A DNA stretch of 64,000 bases from Saprospiraceae bacterium (GTDB lineage: Bacteria > Bacteroidota > Bacteroidia > Chitinophagales > Saprospiraceae): positions 1,426,001 to 1,490,000 of the forward strand of contig JADKBV010000001.1 of assembly GCA_016714895.1 (NCBI GenBank), in the 5' to 3' direction. The translations under genes were made by a program, and so were the position numbers. Under the pieces are notes generated by a model. That model worked only from the letters and a program-made list of their open reading frames with translations, did not search any database and was not told the origin of the DNA. Position 1 is the stretch's first letter, and every line of letters starts with the position of its first letter. Below, piece by piece: positions 26,086 through 35,569 of the stretch.

Positions 26086-26769
26086 TTACTTCATGAAGAA
26101 ATAATGGTATATCGGAATGATAGCATATGCCAAAGGAATCACCAGGGCATATATTTTTCCCAATCCCTTGATTGCAGGCGTGTATTTTTTATGGTTGAGT
26201 CCTAAGGTTTGGAAGGCACTCTGAAATCCATGCCACAAGTGAAAGCCTAAGGCAAACAGTCCGATGAGGTAGGCTACAACGATCCACAATTCCTGATATG
26301 CCACAGATACCCTGGCATACAAATCCTTGACTGTGACACCATCATAAGTCTGTAGGTTCAGTTGGTCGGTAAATTTCATCTTAAACCAGAAATCTCCCAT
26401 GTGAAGGAAGATAAATGCCAGAATCAAAATTCCGAGCAACGCCATGTTTTTTGATGCCCATGTTGTCTTTTGTGAATTACTGACCGAATATTTCTGACCC
26501 TTTTGTTTTCTGTTGTACGCGGCAATCAGCAAACCCAATACTGCGTGTAACAAGATAAAAAAGTACAGACCATAAGATATGGTTTTGATCAGCGGGTTGT
26601 GGACCATAAAATCTGCATAGAGATTAAATGCTTGTCCCCCGTCATCTTTAAGAAGTTGTAAATTCCCGATTAAATGTACAATTAAAAAAAGAATCAGGAA
26701 GAGGCCGGTAAGGCTCATGAGGACTTTTTTACCAATACCGGAAGAAAAAAATTGAACGAGCCATTGCAT
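26086..26769 (-). CDS. sdhC: Succinate dehydrogenase cytochrome b subunit
   Basis: ATG at 26769 ([22 protein letters not shown]) is chosen because the promoter elements at 26794-26826 lie inside the longer frame. The 227-residue protein has five membrane helices and histidines in [26 protein letters not shown] and [11 protein letters not shown] that fit the two haem b sites of the type B enzyme. It anchors SdhA/SdhB and binds quinone. It is the first gene of the operon, followed by sdhA after ten bases. Confidence 0.9.
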   Translation of the reverse strand: MQWLVQFFSSGIGKKVLMSLTGLFLILFLIVHLIGNLQLLKDDGGQAFNLYADFMVHNPLIKTISYGLYFFILLHAVLGLLIAAYNRKQKGQKYSVSNSQKTTWASKNMALLGILILAFIFLHMGDFWFKMKFTDQLNLQTYDGVTVKDLYARVSVAYQELWIVVAYLIGLFALGFHLWHGFQSAFQTLGLNHKKYTPAIKGLGKIYALVIPLAYAIIPIYHYFFMK

Positions 26770-26793
26770 GTTCCGTATTGTTTTAGTGATGTG

Positions 26794-26826
26794 CAAAAGT
26801 AGTACTTTGAACAACACTTTTCCAAA
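26794..26826 (-). promoter_or_regulatory. Bacteroidota-type promoter of sdhCAB
   Basis: On the minus strand TTTG (26826-26823) is followed by a 21-base spacer and TACTTTTG (26801-26794), a full match to TTTG-N19-21-TAnnTTTG. Transcription would start about 18 bases before the sdhC ATG at 26769. Confidence 0.65.
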
Positions 26827-26995
26827 TTAGATTTTTAATATTCATTATTTAGAATTTGTCTAAATGGTTAAAGTTTGATTTAATGTCTCATTGTTGATGA
26901 AAATCTGTTTTTTGAGTCCTTTTCCATCTTAACCAAAAATAAATAATATGAGCTTCATCCGGAAGAATTGATTTATTTTGCACTAAATTTTTTGC

Positions 26996-27619
26996 ATGTT
27001 CGGAAAAAATAGCAGCAACAGAAGTGCAGCTTTCAGAAAGTTGTGTTTTACGTATCAGAAAAAGTTTTTTGATACAGACGAATTTGGCGTGAAAACATTT
27101 TTACGTTTTTTTGAAATTCACCGGAGTAATGGTAAAATTTCCAATCTTTGTATGTCCAAAGATGAAAACCTGACGAAATCCTTTTATGTTTTTGACTACC
27201 AATACAAAGTGATGCGCAATAATCATCAGAAAAAATACAACCAAACCCTGTTTTTTGTCAAAGACAGAGATATGTTTTTACCTTCCTTTCTGTTAAAACC
27301 TGAACATCTGGGGCACAAAATCGCAGCATTGTTTGGTTGGGAAGATATTGATTTTGAAAGCAATGAAATTTTTTCATCCAGATATCATCTGACAGGAGAA
27401 GATGAAGAATGGATACGCTCCAATTTTTCTGATACTGTATTGACATGGTTTTCCAAAAAAGAAGGATGGTATGTAGAAGCTTCAAATCATTTTTTGCTGT
27501 TTTACAAACTGGACCATTTGGTTGCTGAATCAAACCTGGGAAACTTCTATCAAATGGGACAGGAATTGTATCGCCTTTTTAAAGATAATCAAAAAGAACT
27601 TAAAACCATACCTGAATAA
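26996..27619 (+). CDS. Conserved hypothetical protein
   Basis: The 207-residue protein is soluble, rich in aromatic residues, and lacks a signal peptide or clear motif. Stretches such as FFEIHRSNGKISNLCMSKDE and FFVKDRDMFLPSFLLKPEHL look like a compact alpha/beta fold, and its C-terminal part (GWYVEASNHFLLFYKLDHLV) resembles the ends of small membrane-associated DUF proteins from Bacteroidota. I cannot name the family. It is a single-gene unit ended by a clear hairpin terminator and read away from sdhCAB. Confidence 0.65.
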   Translation: MFGKNSSNRSAAFRKLCFTYQKKFFDTDEFGVKTFLRFFEIHRSNGKISNLCMSKDENLTKSFYVFDYQYKVMRNNHQKKYNQTLFFVKDRDMFLPSFLLKPEHLGHKIAALFGWEDIDFESNEIFSSRYHLTGEDEEWIRSNFSDTVLTWFSKKEGWYVEASNHFLLFYKLDHLVAESNLGNFYQMGQELYRLFKDNQKELKTIPE

Positions 27620-27652
27620 AAAAAGGCACAAAAGTATATTTATGCCTTTTTA
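27618..27652 (+). terminator. Rho-independent terminator
   Basis: AAAAAGGCA and TGCCTTTTT form a stem around a 13-14-base A/T loop, ending in a T-run. It starts at the stop codon of the hypothetical gene 26996-27619. Confidence 0.7.
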
Positions 27653-27821
27653 TGATGACGAAAATCAAACTATACTCTATCAGATTTTTCTGAAGTATTT
27701 AGAATTTAAATAATTGGTAATACAGAGTCTGCCAAATGATAACCTTTGTATACGTAAAGGGAACCAATCCATCTTTGTCAGAAGATAAAAATTCTGTTTA
27801 CACCAATTTTACCAAACCTCG

Positions 27822-28247
27822 TTAATTGTAAGCAAACTCATCTTTGTACAAAATCGGTCTCGGGTATTCTTCTCTGTAAGCGCATCTGATGACATCAAAT
27901 GCTGTAACGACACCTTTTAACTCGTTTTGCAGATTGACGACCGGCAAGGTTTTAAATCTTTTGTCAGCAAACAATTCTGCTGCAGTTCCGACTTTGTCTT
28001 TAGGGGTGATCTTAACAATTTTGGTCGACATGATGTCACTTACCAAACGGGCGTCGGTGTGACCTTTTTCGGCTTTGAGTAAATCATAAGCTGTGACCAT
28101 ACCCAGTAATTTGTTGTCTTCTGAAACAACAGGCAATTGCTGAATCTGTTGCCCGGTCATTAATTCGTAAATCTCCTGAATGGTTTGGTTTGGCTTCGCA
28201 ACTATGGGATTTTTGGTCATAATGTTGCGTACTTCTTCGTTCATCAT
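27822..28247 (-). CDS. CBS-pair domain protein
   Basis: The 141-residue protein consists of two CBS domains: VRNIMTKNPIVAKPNQTIQE with LGMVTAYDLLKAEKG, and VSDIMSTKIVKITPKDKVGT with LKGVVTAFDVIRCAYR. Such pairs bind adenine nucleotides and regulate an attached or interacting protein. No other domain is attached, and neighbours (a DUF389 membrane protein on the same strand 215 bases upstream) do not reveal the target. The short C-terminal tail EEYPRPILYKDEFAYN is not a known motif. Confidence 0.85.
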   Translation of the reverse strand: MMNEEVRNIMTKNPIVAKPNQTIQEIYELMTGQQIQQLPVVSEDNKLLGMVTAYDLLKAEKGHTDARLVSDIMSTKIVKITPKDKVGTAAELFADKRFKTLPVVNLQNELKGVVTAFDVIRCAYREEYPRPILYKDEFAYN

Positions 28248-28412
28248 GGTAATGATATTTTAAAGGTTCTTAAATACAATCCGATGTGAAACTTTAGCGA
28301 AGTAAGCTTGCTGCTTTAACAGAAGAACGATCCTATGGTCAAAATAGTTCCCTGATGTATTTATATTTTTTCAAATTAGTAAAAAAATGATTTCATAAAG
28401 ACAAATATCCAC

Positions 28413-28440
28413 TTTTTACACAATAATTGTTGTGTAAAAA
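28413..28440 (-). terminator. Hairpin terminator after the DUF389 gene
   Basis: TTTTTACACAA and TTGTGTAAAAA form an 11-bp stem with a six-base loop (TAATTG), placed 22 bases after the stop at 28463 and ending in T5 on the minus strand. The symmetry makes it potentially bidirectional. Confidence 0.65.
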
Positions 28441-28462
28441 TAAGGGAATTATTCACTCTGAC

Positions 28463-29749
28463 CTATTCTCGGATCACGCGTATATCTTCGCTTTCAAACT
28501 TGGTTTTGAGCCAGGAAGTACATTTGACTGCATCATGAGGCACGTTCTGACTGACCTGATAAATAAAGTATAACACTTTGTTATCCGAACTTTCAGATGA
28601 ATAATGCCTGCCCAGGGAAAACTGATTTATTTCAGGGAATAAAATGGCCAGTTCTTTAGCCAAGGGTTCGGTATCAATTTGCTGACTTTTGATTGTATTT
28701 TTTAATTTTTCAATTTCCTTGTTTTTATCATTCAAAAGTTTCATTTTGCCATTCATTTCATCCAAAAATTCCTTGTCATTATCCTGAGAACCCTGGCGAA
28801 AAACCAATTTGGTATTTTCGAGATCAAAAAAAGACATTTGTTGGTTGTACTTTTGAATTTCTTCTTCGGAATACACCTTGTCTAAAATGGCCAACTCAAT
28901 AATTTTGGGAGTTTTGTGGTAATCGATTTTTTTAAAAATGACAATCTGACGTTTTCCGGTAAATTCTTTGGTAATAAAGTTTTCTGCCATGAGAATAAAT
29001 TGTTTTTCTTTATACAGGTCGTAAGCCAGATAGGAGCTCGGCAATACCATAATGATCACCAAAGCAGATATAATCCGGTGGATTTTAACATCTCTTTTTT
29101 TATCCACATGGATGACTGGTGCATACTTTAAGAATTTGGTAATAAAAAAGGTAGCAATACAGATAAAAAAACAATTAATGGTATACAAATAAAAAGCCCC
29201 CAGGAAATAGCTGTAATTTCCTACGGCAAGACCATATCCGGCAGTACACAGCGGAGGCATCAAAGCTGTTGCGATAGCCACCCCGGGAATAGGATTGCCT
29301 TTGTCCACACGGGTAAGTGATATGACACCCACAATACCACCAAAAAAAGCTATCAGTACATCATAAATATTCGGGGAAGTTCGGGCCAAAATCTCTGATT
29401 GTGTTTCTTTAAACGGGCTGATCAGAAAATATAAAAAAGCCACCAACAAACTTACCAAAGTAGCTATAAACAGGTTTTTTAATGCTCTTTTGAATAATTC
29501 AAAATCATAGGTAGCCATAGCAAAACCGGCTCCTACAATGGGCCCCATCAAAGGAGATATCAGCATCGCGCCGATGATCACTGCCGTAGAATTAACATTT
29601 AATCCGATGGAAGCTATTAAAATGGCACATACGAGAATCCAAAGATTGGCATTTTTGAACGAAATATTGTCTTTGACATCACGTAATACAATTTCTTTGG
29701 ATTCTTCACCTTTGTGAAGACTGATAAAATCAAATATGGTATTTTTCAT
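28463..29749 (-). CDS. DUF389 domain membrane protein
   Basis: The 428-residue protein has a hydrophobic core of about six helices (residues 30-240) with ALMPPLCTAGYGLAVGNY and IIGAMLISPLMGPIVGAGFA, the marks of the DUF389/TIGR00341 family. A helical, charged C-terminal region of about 190 residues follows. The biochemical role of DUF389 is unknown; transport is suspected from the fold. The MscS-type channel gene lies upstream on the same strand with a 119-base gap. Confidence 0.8.
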   Translation of the reverse strand: MKNTIFDFISLHKGEESKEIVLRDVKDNISFKNANLWILVCAILIASIGLNVNSTAVIIGAMLISPLMGPIVGAGFAMATYDFELFKRALKNLFIATLVSLLVAFLYFLISPFKETQSEILARTSPNIYDVLIAFFGGIVGVISLTRVDKGNPIPGVAIATALMPPLCTAGYGLAVGNYSYFLGAFYLYTINCFFICIATFFITKFLKYAPVIHVDKKRDVKIHRIISALVIIMVLPSSYLAYDLYKEKQFILMAENFITKEFTGKRQIVIFKKIDYHKTPKIIELAILDKVYSEEEIQKYNQQMSFFDLENTKLVFRQGSQDNDKEFLDEMNGKMKLLNDKNKEIEKLKNTIKSQQIDTEPLAKELAILFPEINQFSLGRHYSSESSDNKVLYFIYQVSQNVPHDAVKCTSWLKTKFESEDIRVIRE

Positions 29750-29868
29750 ATATTTTCTTTTTAAATAATTAATGAATCCGGTTTTCCGAAGGTGAATCTT
29801 ACCGAAAAAATTATAATTATTCCCTGGTTTCTACCTTATCCTGATTACCTAATATTTTTGTTTATTGG

Positions 29869-30675
29869 TTATTGGGTGTGAATAACTCTTTGCGGAAAAG
29901 GTATATTAATATTGTTTGTTCGGAATTTTTCTATGATGGTCTCCCGAACAAAACCTTTGATGTTTTCAACGCGAAAAACATCCTGTGTCCAGAAAAAAAC
30001 CGAAAAAGTCAAGGCAGATTCACCAAATTCTGAAAATCTGACAAAAGGCACCGGCTCGGCCAATATTTGTTGTTGTTCTTTTGCAGCTTCTTCCATCAAA
30101 CGTCTTACTAATCCTATCGGTGAGGCATAATCGACAGAAACTGTGACTTCAAACCGGGCTGAAAAATCATGATGCGTCCAATTGATAACAGGATTTTTGG
30201 TGAGCTCTGTGTTGGGAATGATAATATATTTGTCATCCCTTGTCAAAACCAAAGACGTCCTGAGTTTGATTTCCTGAACCCTGCACACCAGTTTGTTGAT
30301 TTCAATAATATCGCCTACTTTGATGCTGTTGTCGAATAAAATGATGATGCCGGAGATATAATCGCTGAAAAGATTTTGAATACCTAAACCCAAACCTACC
30401 AAAAGAGCAGCAGACCCTGCCAGAAGGATGGTCACGTCAAAACCTAAAATTCTCAGCCCGATCATAAAGACCATAGTAAAATAAAAGTATTTGAACAAAC
30501 TGAATATCGAATACTTTTTTGCCTCATCAATAACGTGAAGTTGATAAATGATTTTCCTGACGATTCTTGATATAAAATAAGCAGCAAAAACAAAAATAAA
30601 TAAAAATAAAACAGCTTCCACCCGGATGACATGATCACCGTATGCTATGATATGATATTGTAAAAATTCTTTCAT
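29869..30675 (-). CDS. mscS: Small-conductance mechanosensitive ion channel (MscS family)
   Basis: The 268-residue protein has three N-terminal helices. The pore-lining TM3 and following beta domain are visible as GSAALLVGLGLGIQNLFSDYISGI and VGDIIEINKLVCRVQEIKLRTSLV, and the IIPNTELTKNPVINW stretch is diagnostic. The family releases solutes when membrane tension rises. Length is close to E. coli MscS (286 residues). Confidence 0.9.
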   Translation of the reverse strand: MKEFLQYHIIAYGDHVIRVEAVLFLFIFVFAAYFISRIVRKIIYQLHVIDEAKKYSIFSLFKYFYFTMVFMIGLRILGFDVTILLAGSAALLVGLGLGIQNLFSDYISGIIILFDNSIKVGDIIEINKLVCRVQEIKLRTSLVLTRDDKYIIIPNTELTKNPVINWTHHDFSARFEVTVSVDYASPIGLVRRLMEEAAKEQQQILAEPVPFVRFSEFGESALTFSVFFWTQDVFRVENIKGFVRETIIEKFRTNNINIPFPQRVIHTQ

Positions 30676-31238
30676 ATTTGAATGATAAAATTATTTATTT
30701 TTTGAAAAATATAAACCCAATATCTCTATATTTTTTGATCACTATTTTGCAGGTAAGGCCAAAAATATCGCCAAAATTACATCTTTTGGATTTTAATACC
30801 GAATTTTATTTCAGTCGATGTACTATGATCCACATTTGGGATTACAAATTTAAAAATACCAAAAACACATTATTTTATGGTCTCAATCAGTGTTCTGATG
30901 TCAAAAAACAACATTGTCACTCTTCAAACCGTTATACAAAAAGTGAATGATTGGCATAAAAACCATCTTTGAGTTTATACTTCGTGCATCAACCTGGTTT
31001 TTTGGTTATTTGCAAACGAACAGACTTAGGTACCGAACAGTTATTAAAAACATACCATCCTAATAAGAAATATTGCGCAAGAATAGTTCAACACAGAACA
31101 TCCTCTTCTTGTCATATGTATGTTATTCATTGTCAAATGTAATCATAAATAAATGAATACCAAAGTTTTTATTGCAAAATAAACTTTGGTGATTTATTGA
31201 TTTGTCTTCGATTTTCAACCTCACTATAAATATACCAA
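30676..31238. other. Intergenic, no supported feature
   Basis: This 563-base stretch separates the divergent mscS and the barrel gene 31239-31814. A 90-residue frame at 30678-30950 has no family, no ribosome-binding region and an unlikely composition. No tRNA, strong hairpin or consensus promoter was found; it presumably holds the promoters of both neighbours. Confidence 0.4.
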
Positions 31239-31814
31239 ATGATGAAACCATATTTTTTAAGTATTTTGATGATAGCTTTAACGGGTTTCGTACAAGCTCA
31301 GGTATCTCTGCGACCTCAGGTTGGTGTGACAGCAGCTGATTTTTCTTATACTTCTTTGGCAGGTGCTGTCAGTGGAGGTTCAGGATTTTTAGTTGGCGCT
31401 GACCTTCAGATCGGCAGCCCGTTTTATGTACAACCCGGATTGTTGCTCAGCAGAACCAATCTCTCAGTTGATGGGGTCGGAAATATATATCTTACAGAAT
31501 TAAACGTTCCGGTAATGGCCGGGTATAAATTATTTGCAGATAAAGGGCCTACAAAATTTGGACTCAGGATTTTTGCCGGACCGGATTTTCAAATTAATGT
31601 CAATAAAAAAATCGATGAAGTCTTTTCAGACCTAAAAAAAGAAGATTTTAACGATTTTTTGGTTTCCGGCGTAGTAGGTATTGGTGTTGATATCCTGTTT
31701 CTGTTTTTTGACCTTAACTATTCTTTTGGATTATCAGATTATATTACAACGGACAGAGCTAACGCCAAGGTAGATTACGCCACCGGCACCCTCGGATTAA
31801 GGATTGGTTTTTGA
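31239..31814 (+). CDS. PorT-family/outer-membrane beta-barrel protein
   Basis: The 191-residue protein has a signal peptide (MMKPYFLSILMIALTGFVQAQ). Alternating strands follow: LRPQVGVTAADFSYTSLAGA, FGLRIFAGPDFQINVNKKID and a terminal TGTLGLRIGF. These fit the eight-strand OmpA-like or PorT-like barrels of Bacteroidota (outer membrane beta-barrel domain). The role is unknown. It stands as a single gene convergent with the DUF1295 gene. Confidence 0.7.
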   Translation: MMKPYFLSILMIALTGFVQAQVSLRPQVGVTAADFSYTSLAGAVSGGSGFLVGADLQIGSPFYVQPGLLLSRTNLSVDGVGNIYLTELNVPVMAGYKLFADKGPTKFGLRIFAGPDFQINVNKKIDEVFSDLKKEDFNDFLVSGVVGIGVDILFLFFDLNYSFGLSDYITTDRANAKVDYATGTLGLRIGF

Positions 31815-31835
31815 TATCAAAATAAAAAGAAGGAT

Positions 31836-31864
31836 TGTTGACTTTTCCAAAAAAGATCAACAAA
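31836..31864. terminator. Hairpin between convergent genes
   Basis: TTGTTGA and TCAACAA flank an inner TTTT/AAAA pairing and lie between the convergent genes ending at 31814 and 31902. Bidirectional termination is plausible but there is no strong T-run. Confidence 0.4.
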
Positions 31865-31901
31865 ACAATATCAAATGTTTTCTGACAAAAGCTCAGATAT
31901 C

Positions 31902-32828
31902 TCAGGGCTTTAATCCGGGAATAAACTTAGGCACTTTTGCCTGATAGTTTTTGTACTCAGGATATTTTGAGGCGGAGATTTCTTCGCTGAACTGAGCGGA
32001 ACCCTGAAATAAAAGAATCAGCAACAAACAACCTGCCATACTCCAGTTGATCCATTGGCCCGAAGCCACTACACTAAAAAAGTAAAAACAAATCCATATA
32101 CTTTGTTCTGCAAAATAATTGGGATGACGGCTTAATGACCACAACCCTCTGTCCAAAAAACCCTTGGCATATGCTTCCGGCAGTGGTTTTCCCTCTTTGA
32201 TCAGCTTCCACTTAACGCTTTGAAACTGCCATTGTTGAACATCGGCCGCCAATTCAAAAAGGATAAATCCTCCCATGAGAATGGCAACGATATAATCTCC
32301 CGTGCCTATAGGTACGTGGTTGTTTTGTAAAGCGACAACCATCGGAAGTGTAAACATTAAAATCAGAATATTCTGGTATGTTGATATAAAAAAGAGATTA
32401 AACAAAGTCCATTTCCAGGCAGGTTGGAACTCCGGTTTTTTACGCAGTATTACCCAACGATAATCTTCTTCTCCGTCCCAGAATTTCCAGCTGTAGGCTC
32501 CTTTTATTGCAAAATTATTAGTCAGCCTCACCCCCCAGAACGTTACCAAACCTGTCATCCATATAAGTCTCTGACTGTAATCACCGTGATCGGTAATCAC
32601 CACGGCATATACAATAGGTATTAAGCTCCACAGTTTATCTACCTGACTATTGTTTTTGGTAATTTCACCGACGACAAAACAATACAGGATCACACCTCCG
32701 GTGATCATTGAAAGTTTTTTTATCAGTGCCCATTCAGATTCGTTAAGCGGTGTGCCAAACCAATAGGTCATCAGCGGCACAATCAGTAAAGTAAGGCCTA
32801 ATATGATGGCAGTGGAAACAATTTTCAT
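31902..32828 (-). CDS. DUF1295 membrane protein (steroid 5-alpha-reductase-like fold)
   Basis: The 308-residue protein has about seven membrane helices. The C-terminal GLWSLSRHPNYFAEQSIWICFYF and YKNYQAKVPKFIPG are the core of DUF1295, related to isoprenylcysteine methyltransferases and 5-alpha-reductases. Substrate unknown. An exported DUF6265/YciI-type protein gene lies 46 bases upstream on the same strand. Confidence 0.82.
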   Translation of the reverse strand: MKIVSTAIILGLTLLIVPLMTYWFGTPLNESEWALIKKLSMITGGVILYCFVVGEITKNNSQVDKLWSLIPIVYAVVITDHGDYSQRLIWMTGLVTFWGVRLTNNFAIKGAYSWKFWDGEEDYRWVILRKKPEFQPAWKWTLFNLFFISTYQNILILMFTLPMVVALQNNHVPIGTGDYIVAILMGGFILFELAADVQQWQFQSVKWKLIKEGKPLPEAYAKGFLDRGLWSLSRHPNYFAEQSIWICFYFFSVVASGQWINWSMAGCLLLILLFQGSAQFSEEISASKYPEYKNYQAKVPKFIPGLKP

Positions 32829-32874
32829 GAATGTGTCTGTTTTGTTTTGTTATAAAAAGTCACAAAGAAAAGAA

Positions 32875-33738
32875 TCAGAATGAAAGTTTCCAAACTTTAT
32901 CTGAAAAAGGAAGATATTCCGGTAAGGCTGCAGATCCGTACCATGGCAATATCTCAAAGTCCAGAAATCCTTCTTTGATGGCTGCATCTTCCGCCAATAA
33001 TGTTTTGACTTTGGATTCATCTGTCTCCTGCAGGATAAAAATACCCCGATATGTTTTGTCATTTTTTCCAAAAGGGCCTGCGACTATCAACTGGCCTTCG
33101 GAAACCATTTTTTTAATATTTTTCATATGCCCCTCAAAACATTGTTTGATAAAATTTTTGTCAGTTGACGTATTAGTTCCTGTTTTGAGCACCACAAACG
33201 AATAACTTTTCATTCCGTAAGGGTCCGCATTGAGTTTTTGTGCCAGTGAGGGATCGTACTCCGGATTTTGAATCGTAGAATCCGGGGCTATTGTTTTTGG
33301 TTCTGATTTTGTAAAATAAAAAGTTATGTTTTTCTGACCACCATCCGAAACCACCACGGTCATATTGTTGGGTGATATTAATGTATAAGTGATATATTTT
33401 GGAAAATCATGTTTTGGGTTGGAAAATATGTAGGAATTATTTTCCTGATGTAACTGAAACAAAACTTCCTGTCCTTCATTTTGTCCGATGACTGTAGCTC
33501 CGTAAAAAACACTGTCCTTTGTTTTTTTGATACTAAGATATTCAGAAACATGTATTCTGTCATTTTTATAAGAATAGGAAAAACCTCTTAAGTGATTCTT
33601 TTGGAGTTGGTCCCAATGTTCATAGTTGTTTTTACCTTCTTGTTTCCATGTTCCGATCAAAAAATCGGGAAAGGTATTTTGCGCTAATAATGAAGATATT
33701 CCCGATAAAAAGAAGAAGATAAAAAGATGTGGTTTCAT
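32875..33738 (-). CDS. Exported DUF6265-YCII fusion protein
   Basis: A signal peptide (MKPHLFIFFFLSGISSLLAQ) precedes a lipocalin-like DUF6265 region (residues about 22-150: FLIGTWKQEGKNNYEHW, GATVIGQNEGQEVLF, FSNPKHDFPKYITYTL). A YCII-type domain follows from about 180 (YSFVVLKTGTN, HMKNIKKMVSEGQLIVAGPF, ILPWYGSAALP). YCII domains are usually small free enzymes or muconolactone isomerase-like folds; here one is exported and joined to another domain. Function unknown. It is likely cotranscribed with the DUF1295 gene. Confidence 0.72.
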   Translation of the reverse strand: MKPHLFIFFFLSGISSLLAQNTFPDFLIGTWKQEGKNNYEHWDQLQKNHLRGFSYSYKNDRIHVSEYLSIKKTKDSVFYGATVIGQNEGQEVLFQLHQENNSYIFSNPKHDFPKYITYTLISPNNMTVVVSDGGQKNITFYFTKSEPKTIAPDSTIQNPEYDPSLAQKLNADPYGMKSYSFVVLKTGTNTSTDKNFIKQCFEGHMKNIKKMVSEGQLIVAGPFGKNDKTYRGIFILQETDESKVKTLLAEDAAIKEGFLDFEILPWYGSAALPEYLPFSDKVWKLSF

Positions 33739-33840
33739 AAAATGACCTTTTATATTAGTTTGTGACTTAAAAAAACATGTTCACTAAATATAAACAACCG
33801 ATATCAAAAGGTAAATATATAAAAAATACGAAAAGGCGGA

Positions 33841-34266
33841 TTATTTTTTTGAGGATCTCATTGCTTTATATTTTGTTGTAGCCGGATCTTCAAGCAATTT
33901 TTTATATTCCGGACTTTCGACTGGTACCAAAGCAATTTTGCCTTCCTGGTTATAATGTATACCCCAGCCATATCTTTTGGTCAGAGCTGAAGCACGCAGA
34001 CAAGGCTGCCCTTTGGAAAAAAACAATTCTCTTTTTGTGTTCATTTCATGTTGGGAGACATCATTTTTTTCGGCGAAAGCCATAAAAATAACATCGTCGG
34101 AGGTATGTTTATACGGATGTTGTTTGATCCATTCAAATTGTTTTCTCGCTGTTGACTTTTGGGTTTCGCTGTCTTTGGGTTCTTCGGCCACATCGACCGG
34201 ACAATCAGGAGCAATTTCTACCAGGGTATTAAAATAATTGGTGGTATGTTTAGAATCCGGATTCAT
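33841..34266 (-). CDS. DUF6157 family protein
   Basis: The 141-residue cytosolic protein has TTNYFNTLVEIAPDCPVD near its start, QHPYKHTSDDVIFMAF in the middle and ASALTKRYGWGIHYN with EYKKLLEDPATTKYKAMRSS at the end, the pattern of the DUF6157 family. No function is known to me for this family. It stands alone between an exported DUF6265-YCII gene and a methyltransferase gene, all on the minus strand. Confidence 0.75.
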   Translation of the reverse strand: MNPDSKHTTNYFNTLVEIAPDCPVDVAEEPKDSETQKSTARKQFEWIKQHPYKHTSDDVIFMAFAEKNDVSQHEMNTKRELFFSKGQPCLRASALTKRYGWGIHYNQEGKIALVPVESPEYKKLLEDPATTKYKAMRSSKK

Positions 34267-34296
34267 AAAAAAACGAATTTATTGTGTTATAAAAAA

Positions 34297-35115
34297 TTAA
34301 TTTTTTTTAAGGACTAAAACATCCTGAAAGGCAAGCGGGTTTTGGGAAGGAATACCGCGCCAGCTTCCGGGTATATATTTTTCGATGGTAAAACCGTGTT
34401 TGGCGATGATGTCAAAAAGATAATCCTTTTTAAAACAAACGTTCGCACCTTTCACTTTTTTGTCCATAAGGAAATAATGGGTATATTCATAGGGAAAAAC
34501 AAACGTTTGTCCTTCGTTTGATTTTTCAATATTTTGGGTTTGATCTGAAATAAAAAAAGTAGCGGTCAACAATCCGTTGCGGGTGAGTACTCTGGCACTT
34601 TCGGAAAGATAGTTGTCCACCTCGTCGTCCGTCATATGGGTAAAAACGGAGATCGCACAAGCATAATCAAAAGAGTCTGTCTCATAAGGAAAAGTATAGG
34701 ATGCCGCATCTAAACCATCGCTGTTATATAAATCATTGTGCAGGTTGACAAAAAAAAAGTTGAAATTCGGAAATTTTGGGGTTATGTTTTGAGTGCACCA
34801 ATCTGCACCGGTTTTGATGGCTTCAAAACCTTCGTAAGGTCCTTTGAGAAAAGTTGTCAGACCTAAGGCTATCCGACCGATTCCGCTGCCGATATCCAGA
34901 AAACGATGATCTGCCGACAATCCGTTTTCTATAAAAAACAAACACCAATCGCGACCTTGTTGCAAAAAATCTCCCCTTCCGGTATAAATAAGGGCTTTGG
35001 GTGGTACCAGTTCCTGAGATTTTGAAAAGATACTTTGAGGGAAATAATAGATTTTGCGAATCCAAAAACGATGTTCGGGTGAAAGTCTGTAATAAAGAGT
35101 TCTTAAGATATCCAA
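34297..35115 (-). CDS. Class I SAM-dependent methyltransferase
   Basis: The 272-residue protein has motif I in DHRFLDIGSGIGRIALGLTT, an acidic motif II (YEGFEAIKTGADWC) and a motif IV-like FDYACAISVFTHM. The N-terminal third (EHRFWIRKIYYFPQSIF) is not a known domain. The substrate is unknown. A TATCTTTG -7-like element lies at 35151-35158, about 40 bases upstream. Confidence 0.8.
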   Translation of the reverse strand: MDILRTLYYRLSPEHRFWIRKIYYFPQSIFSKSQELVPPKALIYTGRGDFLQQGRDWCLFFIENGLSADHRFLDIGSGIGRIALGLTTFLKGPYEGFEAIKTGADWCTQNITPKFPNFNFFFVNLHNDLYNSDGLDAASYTFPYETDSFDYACAISVFTHMTDDEVDNYLSESARVLTRNGLLTATFFISDQTQNIEKSNEGQTFVFPYEYTHYFLMDKKVKGANVCFKKDYLFDIIAKHGFTIEKYIPGSWRGIPSQNPLAFQDVLVLKKN

Positions 35116-35569
35116 AATTAAAATTTAATACGTATCAAAGATTACAAACACAAAGATACATAAAAATCAAAAATCTGTCGGAAAGCAGGTTCTGAAGGTA
35201 AAACTCTGATGACCGTATTGGAGGATGCATTTCGGTAAGATGTTTTATAACCAAAGGTAAGTTTAGCGTATTTGTTTCTTTTCAAATTTTCTCTAAGCTG
35301 ATGAAAAAAAATGAAATGTATCCTTTCATTTTTTTAAACTTCTTCGGAGTAATATGGACCATCTCCCCACAAAGACCCATACAATTTTGTTTACCACGCT
35401 ACGATTATTAATCCATGCCACACGATTAACGGGAATATATCAACATTTATATATCAAAGTTCAGGTTTTGAATATTTTTGGCATATCATTGCAATCTTAT
35501 TATAAACACCCTGACCATTTGGCATAAAAAGGGCCATCATGGTTATTTTGTGATGCACAAAACTTTAAT
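35116..35569. other. Intergenic, no supported feature
   Basis: This stretch of about 450 A/T-rich bases separates the divergent methyltransferase and kinase genes. Apart from the -7-like site near 35151, no gene, hairpin or repeat was found. Confidence 0.4.

Noticed and set aside
30678..30950. 90-residue plus-strand frame beside mscS
   Set aside because: Starts almost at the mscS start on the other strand and has no family; composition is like translated intergenic DNA.
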